From CAZZCP01 sp964653235 (lineage in GTDB: Bacteria > Bdellovibrionota > Bdellovibrionia > Bdellovibrionales > UBA840), in assembly GCA_964653235.1 (NCBI GenBank), contig CAZZCP010000002.1:1-64000 (forward strand): a stretch of 64,000 nucleotides of DNA, given 5' to 3'. The translations under genes and the position numbers were made by a program. The notes beneath the pieces were generated by a model. The model saw nothing but the letters and a program-made list of their open reading frames with translations, was not told where the DNA came from and did no database searches. Shown piece by piece: positions 8,064-15,448 of the stretch (positions within the stretch are counted from its first letter, which is position 1; every line of letters starts with the position of its first letter).

Positions 8064-10346
8064 ATGCAATTGCACAAAAAACTCATAACTGCTTTTGTTG
8101 TATTTGTCTTGGTCTTCTTTAGCCGCGACCTTTGGGCGGCTGGAGAAATCACCAAAAAAACCCAATGCATGCTTTGCGGGGGAAGAATTCTCTATGGCTC
8201 ACTCGGAGAAGTACTTCGCAATCAAAACCTAAAAGTCAAGTGCTATCAAAAAACCAGAAAGATTCAAAGCAAGCTCAAGCGCAGCAATGACCCAAGCAAG
8301 TACCCAGAGATGGAAAGATTTTCGGCATTGATTCCGATGGTCGATCAACTCAAAGAGCGCTCCACCGAGTTTAACTACATGCTCGAGCGCGGCTTTGCTT
8401 GTCGCAGGCTTTTCAAATCACAAGGCAAACAAAAGTTTCAAGAACTTCGCAAAGCCAATTTGATTTTACCGGTTTTGCCGCGAAAAGACTTTCAAAGCAT
8501 TACCGGCTATGAAAAGGGCCGCATTCATGCTGCCTACCAAGAGTATCTTGACTATCTTATGTATGCCGATACCAGCCTGTTGCAACAAAGCGGAGGCATG
8601 GTCTACTACCAAGCCAACTATGACAGCACGCAAGCGGCAATACTAAGCCAAATCGCCCAGTCACCTGGCTTGGTGACGGCAAGCTCTGGTGCCACCGGAT
8701 TGGGTGCCACTGGCGGTGGCCGCGCACCGGCTAGTGAAACTGCAGCGCAAGAAGGAGAAATAGAACAAAAATCCTACTGGGTGAGTCCCTACCCTCCTGA
8801 AGGGGTCAAAGCCAGCGAGTACAACTACACACATGAGAATCTCTCGCCGCAAAACTTGGCCTACACTTCGATCTTTCACCCCAAACAGATTTGCGATTAT
8901 ACCAAGCCGAGAATCAAGAAGGTGAGAAACTCAGTCAAAAAAATTGCCTATGCCAATGCCGCCACCAAAGAAGAGGGAAGGTTTCGCCACAAAGAACTCT
9001 CAAGGCAATTTGACCGAGCCCTTGAGACCCAGAGCATGAAGACTTGTGTAGAAAGAATTAAAACCCTAGGCGCACTGACCCAGGTCTTTTCGAACCCAGC
9101 CATTGCTAAAGATTTTTATCGCCAACCCAAGGTTCTCGAGTCGAAGAGCCGCGCCTATGCCAGCAATTACGGTGAAGCCCTTCGGGTCAACTTAGCAAGC
9201 TTAGGCTCCAGTTATTCAGGTTCACCCGAAATCCGTCAATACCGCAGAAGAAACTACAGCAATCCAAGAATTTCATCAGCTCGCCCTTCGCGTAGTGTGG
9301 CAAGTGTGAGTGCAACTGGCGGTGGTCGAACTGTGCGAACGTCTTCTTTTGCGCCAGCAGCTCAAACAAGTGCAAGCCCTGCTGTGACTACTTCGAGTCT
9401 TAAGAAGCGGCCGCCGAGTGGTGGGGGAATGCCTGCTACGGCAAATGATTTAAGAGGCCAATCTGTTTACGTAGAAACTAAGTGTGAAAACCTAGCTTGG
9501 TCTGAATACGCTTTAAAAGTCTACAATGAAAAAGAAGGTTTTACTTCGACCAAATTGTGTCATCAGAAAAAAACAGAGTCTGATCGAACTTGCATTCAAG
9601 AAGTAGAAGCCGAGTTTATTAGCAGTTGTCGCAATTTGGTTCCTGAGGCAAATACATCTATGGATCGTTTGGTAAAAGATTGCCGCAAAGAGGTGGCAAA
9701 AGTAATGGAAGATGCCACCATTGGCGGACCTTACCTGGCTCAGGTTTTTTATGATAAGAATGAAGATATACTCAATATCTTATCGCTACATTTAACAAAA
9801 TTTGAAACTGGAGAGAATTGCTTTCAGTTTAGCCAGTATTTGAAGAGCTTAAGAGAGCCTGGAAGTCGAAAGAGCCTACCCAGATTTTTTGACAAACAAG
9901 AATTTCTTTTGTTTTTCAATCAAGATTACTTTTTCAATCACCAGAATGAAGCTTTGATGACTCTATATACAGATTTAACCGATCAAAACAAAGTGCAAGA
10001 CAATGCATCTTGTGTAGATGTTTTATATGATAGTTTTGATGCCATTGCAGCTGCTCGAAAAAAATTAAAATTCAAAGTCGATGATATTCAAGAAGAACAG
10101 TTAGAAGTAAATGATAATGAAATTCTTGTTAAAATTAAAGATAGAAATATCCAAAACAAACTAGCGAAATATCTCTCTGACTACAAAAAAAAATATCCCT
10201 CAGATGCAAAAGTTGCCGCTATGGGCGAAGTTGAATTTTTCAATCATCATCGATTGCTTTTAAAAGACCTAGATACTTATATTCATGCTGTCTCTTGCAA
10301 AACCAGTTCGGTCTCAGAGATAGAAGATGCTTCGGGCAATAAATAA
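8064..10346 (+). CDS. Large secreted protein of unknown function
   Basis: 760 aa with a signal peptide (cleavage after about residue 26, LWAAG) and an early CMLCGG pair of cysteines. Further cysteines are scattered through the protein, suggesting disulfides in an exported protein. Two Gly/Ala/Thr/Ser-rich linkers (about 205-230, ATGLGATGGGRAPA, and about 410-460, ATGGGRTVRTSS) split it into three regions. The last 300 residues are charged and mostly helical. Codons in the first 1.4 kb are clearly richer in G and C than in the last 0.9 kb, hinting at a composite origin. No family is recognised. ATG 8064 follows an AGAGGA ribosome-binding site. It converges on the metallopeptidase gene with 9 nt between stops. 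Confidence 0.75.
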   Translation: MQLHKKLITAFVVFVLVFFSRDLWAAGEITKKTQCMLCGGRILYGSLGEVLRNQNLKVKCYQKTRKIQSKLKRSNDPSKYPEMERFSALIPMVDQLKERSTEFNYMLERGFACRRLFKSQGKQKFQELRKANLILPVLPRKDFQSITGYEKGRIHAAYQEYLDYLMYADTSLLQQSGGMVYYQANYDSTQAAILSQIAQSPGLVTASSGATGLGATGGGRAPASETAAQEGEIEQKSYWVSPYPPEGVKASEYNYTHENLSPQNLAYTSIFHPKQICDYTKPRIKKVRNSVKKIAYANAATKEEGRFRHKELSRQFDRALETQSMKTCVERIKTLGALTQVFSNPAIAKDFYRQPKVLESKSRAYASNYGEALRVNLASLGSSYSGSPEIRQYRRRNYSNPRISSARPSRSVASVSATGGGRTVRTSSFAPAAQTSASPAVTTSSLKKRPPSGGGMPATANDLRGQSVYVETKCENLAWSEYALKVYNEKEGFTSTKLCHQKKTESDRTCIQEVEAEFISSCRNLVPEANTSMDRLVKDCRKEVAKVMEDATIGGPYLAQVFYDKNEDILNILSLHLTKFETGENCFQFSQYLKSLREPGSRKSLPRFFDKQEFLLFFNQDYFFNHQNEALMTLYTDLTDQNKVQDNASCVDVLYDSFDAIAAARKKLKFKVDDIQEEQLEVNDNEILVKIKDRNIQNKLAKYLSDYKKKYPSDAKVAAMGEVEFFNHHRLLLKDLDTYIHAVSCKTSSVSEIEDASGNK

Positions 10347-10355
10347 GTAATCGTT

Positions 10356-12191
10356 TTAGTTATTGATACCCAAATCTTCAAGAATCTGTCTTTTGCTTTT
10401 ACTAGGATTTTCATCAGCAACTACTGCAGCCATGGAGAGCACAAAAGAAAAATGGGTTCTTTTATAGTATTGAATCAAAGACTCGATTCTTTCATCTCCT
10501 TCAGAAGAATAAGAAATACCCATAGCATCTCTTTTGTCTCGGATTCTTTTTTCGACATCGATCTTTGCATAGTCTTCTAATTTTCTCTCAATCTCTCTTG
10601 GATTTATATCAATTTCCAACAAAAGAGCTATAGGTTGCGCAATTTCATCTGCTAGGTCTTGTATTTCACGATAAGAACCCATAGCTAAAATATCTAATGA
10701 TTTGGTACCTGATGCATAATCCTTGAGTGTACCCCCAAGAAGACCAGCATCTCTGGGTGAAGTGTTTCTGGCCACAAGAGCCTTAAAGCCTCTATATTCT
10801 CTTTGTTGCCGTATAGACTCTCCGCTTGGGCGTTTTACTCGGGGGGTATAAGTAATTAAGTGAGTGAGAGCTACATCGTGAAAGCCAATTTCGGTAAGAA
10901 ATTCATAAATATCTCTTTTGTAAGCAAAAGTAATTTCTCCATCATAAGTACAGAGTCTTTTCGCTCGTTCGGCTTCGGAATGATTTTCTTGAAAGCAGGC
11001 AAATTCACAGGCATAAGCTCGTTCGTGGTCATCATCATGGCTCACGCCCGTCCAGTGCAGAGCCTCATGAAAAATCTTTTGTTCAAGCGGGGCATCACCG
11101 TAAGTTGCCACATTAAATGGAAGATCCCCTCCGATACTCATATAGGGGTGATCTAAGCGAAATCTTTTTCCTTCTAAAGTAATTGATGTGTTCATTGATG
11201 AATCAATCGAAGCAAAATAGTGACCGTGCCCATCTCCTTCACAAACAATTTTCGGATCATCTTTACTAAAGATTTCTCCAAGATCCATCAGCAATTCAAG
11301 GGGTACCCGGCTGCGGGTTTCATGATGTAGGCGCTGCAAACACTGCATGCCTTTTTCTAAGCCGTAGCTAACATGATCGACAAAGTAATCGGGGTTATAG
11401 CGAGTTGAAAACTTATCTACACAATTTCGGTGAATTTTTAAATTGTATTGGGTTTTTCCAAAGCCATATCTGTCGTAGCGGCTCAAAAAACCTGGCCTCA
11501 TTTGCCCTGGGGCAATGTCATCAATTTCACTGGCAAGTCTTGCAAGCTGTTCAAAGTTAATATCTTGTGGGCAATCAAACTGACAAAAGCTTCCCTCGGT
11601 TCGAGCTTGTTCTGCGGTAAGAAACTGTGAGTAGCGGGTATCAAATTTTCCATCGCCATTGCTATCGATCTCTAGATAGCGGTGGATGATTTTACCGATC
11701 AACTCATCGGTTTGTTTGATCTCAAATTTTCCATCATAGTTGTCATCAAGAAGATAAACTTTTTTCTCTCCTAACTTTTTCATGATGCGGTCGAGTTTGC
11801 CATCAAAGTTTCGATCTTGGCGCAGGCGAGTGATTTTTCCCTCGCTATCAAAAAACTTTTGGTAGTCGTAGATACGGTCATTGTTGAGATCGGCTTTTAA
11901 ATAAGGCCGCCGGCCCTTTTTATCATAGGGAATGTAAAGCTCTGCAAAACCATCTTCATCAAAATCAAAGCCAGCCAGCTTTTCAGAGAACATTTGTAAG
12001 AATTTGTACTTGAGTTTTGGAAGATTTGACTTTTTGCTTTTGAGAGCTGCGCGAACGGCAGCATCTTTCGCCTGAAGATCAGGGGATACCGAAGAGACAA
12101 AGACAATAAGAAGTAACAAGCTGAGTGTACTCATCCGTAATAAGTATCGGAAAAAACTAAGAAATTTCTGATCTCGAAGCTGAAAACTCAT
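10356..12191 (-). CDS. Secreted HExxH zinc-peptidase-like protein with Asp-rich EF-hand-like repeats
   Basis: 611 aa from the ATG at 12191, which yields a plausible signal peptide (FRYLLRMSTLSLLLLIVFVSSVSPDLQA). A longer open frame to 12422 exists but runs into the kinase remnant and is unlikely to be translated. Residues 75-185 contain repeated acidic loops (FDFDEDGFAE, ADLNNDRIYD, DRNFDGKLD, DDNYDGKFE, IDSNGDGKFD) resembling EF-hand or thrombospondin-3-type calcium loops. IFHEALHWTGVSHDDDH at about 373-389 contains HEALH (375-379), the zinc-binding HExxH signature. Several Cys pairs suggest an extracellular enzyme. A calcium-stabilised protease acting on prey or environmental protein is a reasonable inference; substrate and activity are unproven. 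Confidence 0.7.
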   Translation of the reverse strand: MSFQLRDQKFLSFFRYLLRMSTLSLLLLIVFVSSVSPDLQAKDAAVRAALKSKKSNLPKLKYKFLQMFSEKLAGFDFDEDGFAELYIPYDKKGRRPYLKADLNNDRIYDYQKFFDSEGKITRLRQDRNFDGKLDRIMKKLGEKKVYLLDDNYDGKFEIKQTDELIGKIIHRYLEIDSNGDGKFDTRYSQFLTAEQARTEGSFCQFDCPQDINFEQLARLASEIDDIAPGQMRPGFLSRYDRYGFGKTQYNLKIHRNCVDKFSTRYNPDYFVDHVSYGLEKGMQCLQRLHHETRSRVPLELLMDLGEIFSKDDPKIVCEGDGHGHYFASIDSSMNTSITLEGKRFRLDHPYMSIGGDLPFNVATYGDAPLEQKIFHEALHWTGVSHDDDHERAYACEFACFQENHSEAERAKRLCTYDGEITFAYKRDIYEFLTEIGFHDVALTHLITYTPRVKRPSGESIRQQREYRGFKALVARNTSPRDAGLLGGTLKDYASGTKSLDILAMGSYREIQDLADEIAQPIALLLEIDINPREIERKLEDYAKIDVEKRIRDKRDAMGISYSSEGDERIESLIQYYKRTHFSFVLSMAAVVADENPSKSKRQILEDLGINN

Positions 12192-12352
12192 ACTATCGTC
12201 CCGTAAGTGTTTTGTGCGTAACCATATATACACTAAATTTGTGGACTTAGGTCGGTTTTGGTAAATTTTACAGGCCGAATTCGGTAGTCTTAGGGATTCA
12301 TTGTATAGAAATCTAATTGGCTCATAGAAGTGAGCTCTGCATAATATTTCAT

Positions 12353-12760
12353 TCAATGTTGTTCTTGGATTTTTATATGTATAAGAACTGATTTTTTTCG
12401 AATTTCTAGGTCTCCACCCCATTCTTTTATTTTTCTTTTAGCCTCAAAGATACCTAAACCATTGCCAGATTTCTTGTTAGTAAAGCGAGTGTTACCTTGA
12501 GATTCTAGCATTTCATCCGGAAAGCCTATACCATTGTCAGAAATTTCAATGCTTCAAAATTTTTCAGAATCGATTTGCGAATGAATTTGGATTTGATGAA
12601 CCGGACTACCTGATTCTTTCGAGTTATTAAGAAGATTTGAAATAATTCGTTCAAAGTAATCTAGATCAATTTGAACTGTTCTTTCGTTCATATTCTCTCG
12701 AAAACTGATTTTCTCTTCTATTTTCCACTCTAGTTCCTCTTTTCTGAGTTTAATTGGGTT
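12353..12760 (-). pseudogene. Histidine kinase C-terminal (HATPase) remnant with in-frame stop
   Basis: Reading the minus strand gives an ATPase domain: ERIISNLLNNSKES (N box), ISDNGIGFPDE (G1), SGNGLGIFEAKRKIKEWGGDLEI (G2 and end of domain). A TGA at 12554-12556 interrupts the frame between the N and G1 boxes, and the frame closes upstream at 12761-12763, so the sensor and dimerisation domains are absent. It is therefore a decayed fragment. The 160 bp between it and the metallopeptidase start (12192-12352) shows nothing recognisable beyond the peptidase's own upstream region. Confidence 0.8.
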
Positions 12761-13459
12761 TTATACGATCACAGATCCTGCGGCAGATCAGATTCATCGA
12801 GTGAAAGTGTAGATCATAAAACCAACATTGATGATCTTAATACACTGTTGAATTATCTTGAAAAAGAGAAATCCATAGAGATTGATTTGGTTATGGGGCA
12901 TAGTTATGGCTCTTGGTTAGTTCATGACACATTTAAAGCTTATGAGTGGCAAAGAAAAACTCTTTTGTTATCCATTTGTCCTGATCTCTCTTTGCCAAGA
13001 AGATGTGCATTTTTACTTGAAACATGGATGTTAAGAAAGAATCATCCTGAAATTTTTCAAGAAAATTTCTACCCAAAGATTAGAAAAATGCAAAAAGACT
13101 CATGGGAATTGGCACCAGATATTCGTGGATGTTTAGAAGACTCTAGCAGAAAATTTGATTTCTATTGGATGAATTTAGATGCGAGAAAACAAGTAAATTC
13201 AATGGATGCACCCCCTGCAAATCAAAAGCTCTTTTTTCATATTCGAGAAGCATTGTACAAAGACTTTAGGGGTGAAAATATCTTAGATACCTCTCATGCT
13301 ATTTACACAAAAATCTACAATGGCTATTACGACTTGTTAATGCTTCCTTGGCACTATGAAAATGAGGATCGTGTTGAATTTTTCTATGGATCGGGTCATT
13401 TTCCACAATTTGAAGAGCCAGAAACTTTTATTGAGGTGTTAAAAAGAGAGATTAATTAG
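12734..13459 (+). pseudogene. 5'-truncated alpha/beta hydrolase
   Basis: The open frame reads EFNWVLYDHRSCGRSDSS..., the beta-4 region of an S33-like alpha/beta hydrolase (compare YDQLGTGRS in the intact gene at 5945), then VMGHSYGSW, the nucleophile elbow, and YGSGHFPQFEEPETF with the catalytic His near the end. The oxyanion motif (HGGPG) and the first 40-60 residues are missing because the frame closes at TAG 12731-12733, inside kinase-derived sequence. A TTG at 12848 could start a 203-aa product, but it would lack the core strands. Most likely a non-functional remnant. Confidence 0.7.
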
Positions 13460-13487
13460 TTTAATAGTATAATTCTGAAGTAACAAT

Positions 13488-13519
13488 TAGAGGGGCAGCT
13501 GCCAATAGCAGCCGCCTCT
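13488..13519. terminator. Weak imperfect hairpin between convergent genes
   Basis: AGAGG...CCTCT with an imperfect inner stem (GGC/GCC, GCT/AGC) between the stops at 13459 and 13524. There is no strong U-tract on either strand, so termination here is only a possibility. Confidence 0.3.
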
Positions 13520-13523
13520 GAAA

Positions 13524-14525
13524 TTAGAGAAGATCTGCTGGAATGTTAATTCGCACAAGTTCTCGGTTCATATTTTTGGCACCATCATTTTGATACCAGT
13601 TAGAACCTGAAAGAAAGCCCTCAGCAATTACAATTTGCTCAGTAGCATCGATTTCATTTGAATAAGGCGCTAAGTTCAATTCTGGTTGAACATTGTATAC
13701 CTTACCAAAAAAAGTTTTCTCTTCTATTTCTACAATTGGATCTAAAAGAAGATCTGCAGGAATGGAATCATCAGGGTGAGCTCCTTCGTTTAAGTCTACG
13801 AGTGCCAGGCTGTCAGAGGTAGTTAATGATCCAGCCTCAACCATTACACCATCTTGATTAACTAAAGGGTGATTTGTAGTAACTTCTAGGACTCCACCGC
13901 TCATGGTTTTAATTACAACAAGTTCGTGATCTACATCAACAGCTTCTACAACAGGTGTCCAAGAAGCAGATCTAAATTGAATATTATCGATAGATGAGCC
14001 AGACTTCAAAACCAAAAGACTGTTGTAGTCTACCATCTCATCAATGGCGAAAAGAATCGGCCAATCACCAGATGTAAAGCTGATTCTTTGATCTGCAGTA
14101 TAACAACTAGATTGACAATATTTTACAATTTCTACATTTCCTGGAACCGTACAGTTTTCTAGCTGATTTCTTTCTGCAGGAGCTGTAGGGTAAACTTTTA
14201 CAACTTGTTGCGTATCTTTATCGATAAATAATGGGTAGTAGGGGTTTGGTTTAGCAACATATCTACCATCACTTAGAATATCCATGGTCAATGTCATAAA
14301 TGTTACTTCAGTGATCCCAAAAAAATCTCCTCCATTTTTTCTGATACACTTATAAAGCCAACCCAGCCTTTTTTGAGCCATTTCAGGATCAAGATTGTCA
14401 GCANNNNNNNNNNTGTCAGCAGTACATCTGTGTAAAACTCTTGGCTTACCATTCAGTGTGCCTTGCGCATAAACTGCATCTCCACATAATAGCATTGATA
14501 GCAGAACGAAAAATTTAAGTTTCAT
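13524..14525 (-). CDS. Secreted Hint (Hedgehog/intein-type) domain protein
   Basis: A signal peptide (MKLKFFVLLSMLLCGDAVYAQ) precedes an N-terminal domain of about 115 residues of unknown function. A Hint module follows from about residue 137: block A around CQSSCYTADQRISF with the putative nucleophile Cys141, block B EVTTNHPLV with His219, and a terminal KVYNV...EQIVIAEGFLSGSNWYQND. Hint domains autoprocess polypeptides. The block F His is not obvious, so it may cleave rather than splice, or be inactive. Only 15 residues follow the module, so little would be released from the C-terminus. A 10-N gap (14404-14413) interrupts the codons for residues 38-41. It is the second gene of an operon behind 14549-15229, which carries a sigma-54 promoter. 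Confidence 0.7.
   Translation of the reverse strand: MKLKFFVLLSMLLCGDAVYAQGTLNGKPRVLHRCTADXXXXADNLDPEMAQKRLGWLYKCIRKNGGDFFGITEVTFMTLTMDILSDGRYVAKPNPYYPLFIDKDTQQVVKVYPTAPAERNQLENCTVPGNVEIVKYCQSSCYTADQRISFTSGDWPILFAIDEMVDYNSLLVLKSGSSIDNIQFRSASWTPVVEAVDVDHELVVIKTMSGGVLEVTTNHPLVNQDGVMVEAGSLTTSDSLALVDLNEGAHPDDSIPADLLLDPIVEIEEKTFFGKVYNVQPELNLAPYSNEIDATEQIVIAEGFLSGSNWYQNDGAKNMNRELVRINIPADLL
14404..14413. other. Assembly gap (10 N), probably artificial
   Basis: TGTCAGCA occurs on both sides of the Ns. Merging the two copies gives an uninterrupted frame (HRCTADNLDPE), so little or nothing is probably missing. Confidence 0.7.
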
Positions 14526-14548
14526 ATAACCTCCCTAAACTTAAACGA

Positions 14549-15229
14549 TTAAATGTTCTTTATTGCATAAGTTAAAAGCTTGTGACTTTTGCTGCCTTTT
14601 ATACTTTCAAGTAGACCTTCTGCCATTTGTCGATCTCTTTGATAAAGAGCCATAAAAATCTCCATTTTGTCCCCTGCAATAGCTTTTTTCATCTGTAAAT
14701 TTTCAGATGAAACATCTTTTCTAATAAAGTTAAGAATCTCTACTACCTTTTCATCGTTTCCCTCATCCAAAGATAAGTTAAGGACATCAATGAGGTAGTT
14801 TACAGTATTCATTCTTTGAAAAATTTCATATTTTTGAATGTTATTCTTTTCTAGATATAATCGTTCTAGTGAAGACTTATATAAATTTGGATCTTTTAAG
14901 GTCTGATACCAAAGTTCTTGCTCCTCTTCCGATTTAAAAACTTTTCTTCTAAGATTTACATATTCTTTTAATTCCTGAGGGACTCTGTTCTTCTGAAAGT
15001 GGAGATAGTCTTCCATAATCTTTTGTTTTGATACAGCTGTAGACCTCTTGTTAGAAATCTCAACTTTACCTATGCTTTCTTTCTTAGCTGATGAACTTAA
15101 CAAGGGATTCGTTTGATTTGGACTTGATAGCTTTTTTTTTGATCTGTTAAATTCTTTTATTTCTGTTTGATCCGAAGTAATAAAATAGGCAAGTATAAAT
15201 ATCGTCAAAAATGCAAACACTTTTCTCAT
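14549..15229 (-). CDS. Exported helical protein of unknown function
   Basis: 226 aa with an N-terminal signal or anchor helix (MRKVFAFLTIFILAYFITSDQ), then a lysine-rich and glutamate-rich, mostly helical body without cysteines and without a family I recognise. A good ribosome-binding site (AAAGGAG) precedes the ATG at 15229. It is the first gene of the two-gene operon with the Hint protein (23 nt spacing) and lies directly behind a sigma-54-type promoter at 15254-15269. A role linked to export or function of the Hint protein is suggested only by position. Confidence 0.65.
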   Translation of the reverse strand: MRKVFAFLTIFILAYFITSDQTEIKEFNRSKKKLSSPNQTNPLLSSSAKKESIGKVEISNKRSTAVSKQKIMEDYLHFQKNRVPQELKEYVNLRRKVFKSEEEQELWYQTLKDPNLYKSSLERLYLEKNNIQKYEIFQRMNTVNYLIDVLNLSLDEGNDEKVVEILNFIRKDVSSENLQMKKAIAGDKMEIFMALYQRDRQMAEGLLESIKGSKSHKLLTYAIKNI

Positions 15230-15253
15230 AGAAACTCCTTTGAAGTTCTATAT

Positions 15254-15269
15254 AGCAATAGCGATGCCA
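15254..15269 (-). promoter_or_regulatory. Sigma-54 (-24/-12) promoter for the 15229 operon
   Basis: The minus strand reads TGGCATCGCTATTGCT: GG and GC with the 10-bp interval diagnostic of RpoN promoters (consensus TGGCAC-N5-TTGCW). The predicted transcription start is about 14 nt upstream of the ATG at 15229. Confidence 0.7.
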
Positions 15270-15400
15270 TTATCTAGCAGCTTTAATTTGGATTAGAGAC
15301 TCTTTTTATAAATTTTTGGAATTTAAAATCCTAAAAACTGGATTTTTAAATCTTATAGGGGTTCTTTATTTAAGTATACGCGTTCTGAGTATTTAGTGAA

Positions 15401-15416
15401 TGGCATGATCATTGCT
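15401..15416 (+). promoter_or_regulatory. Sigma-54 (-24/-12) promoter for the 15449 operon
   Basis: TGGCATGATCATTGCT with exact GG-N10-GC spacing. The predicted +1 near 15427 gives a 22-nt leader with an AAAGGA ribosome-binding site and excludes the TTG at 15425 as start of the following gene. Confidence 0.75.
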
Positions 15417-15448
15417 CATAATTTTTGAGAACTTTAAAAGGATGGTTT

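Noticed and set aside
12192..12422. N-terminal extension of the metallopeptidase to 12422.
   Set aside because: It overlaps the kinase remnant in another frame and would place 77 non-signal residues before a clear signal peptide; ATG 12191 is better.
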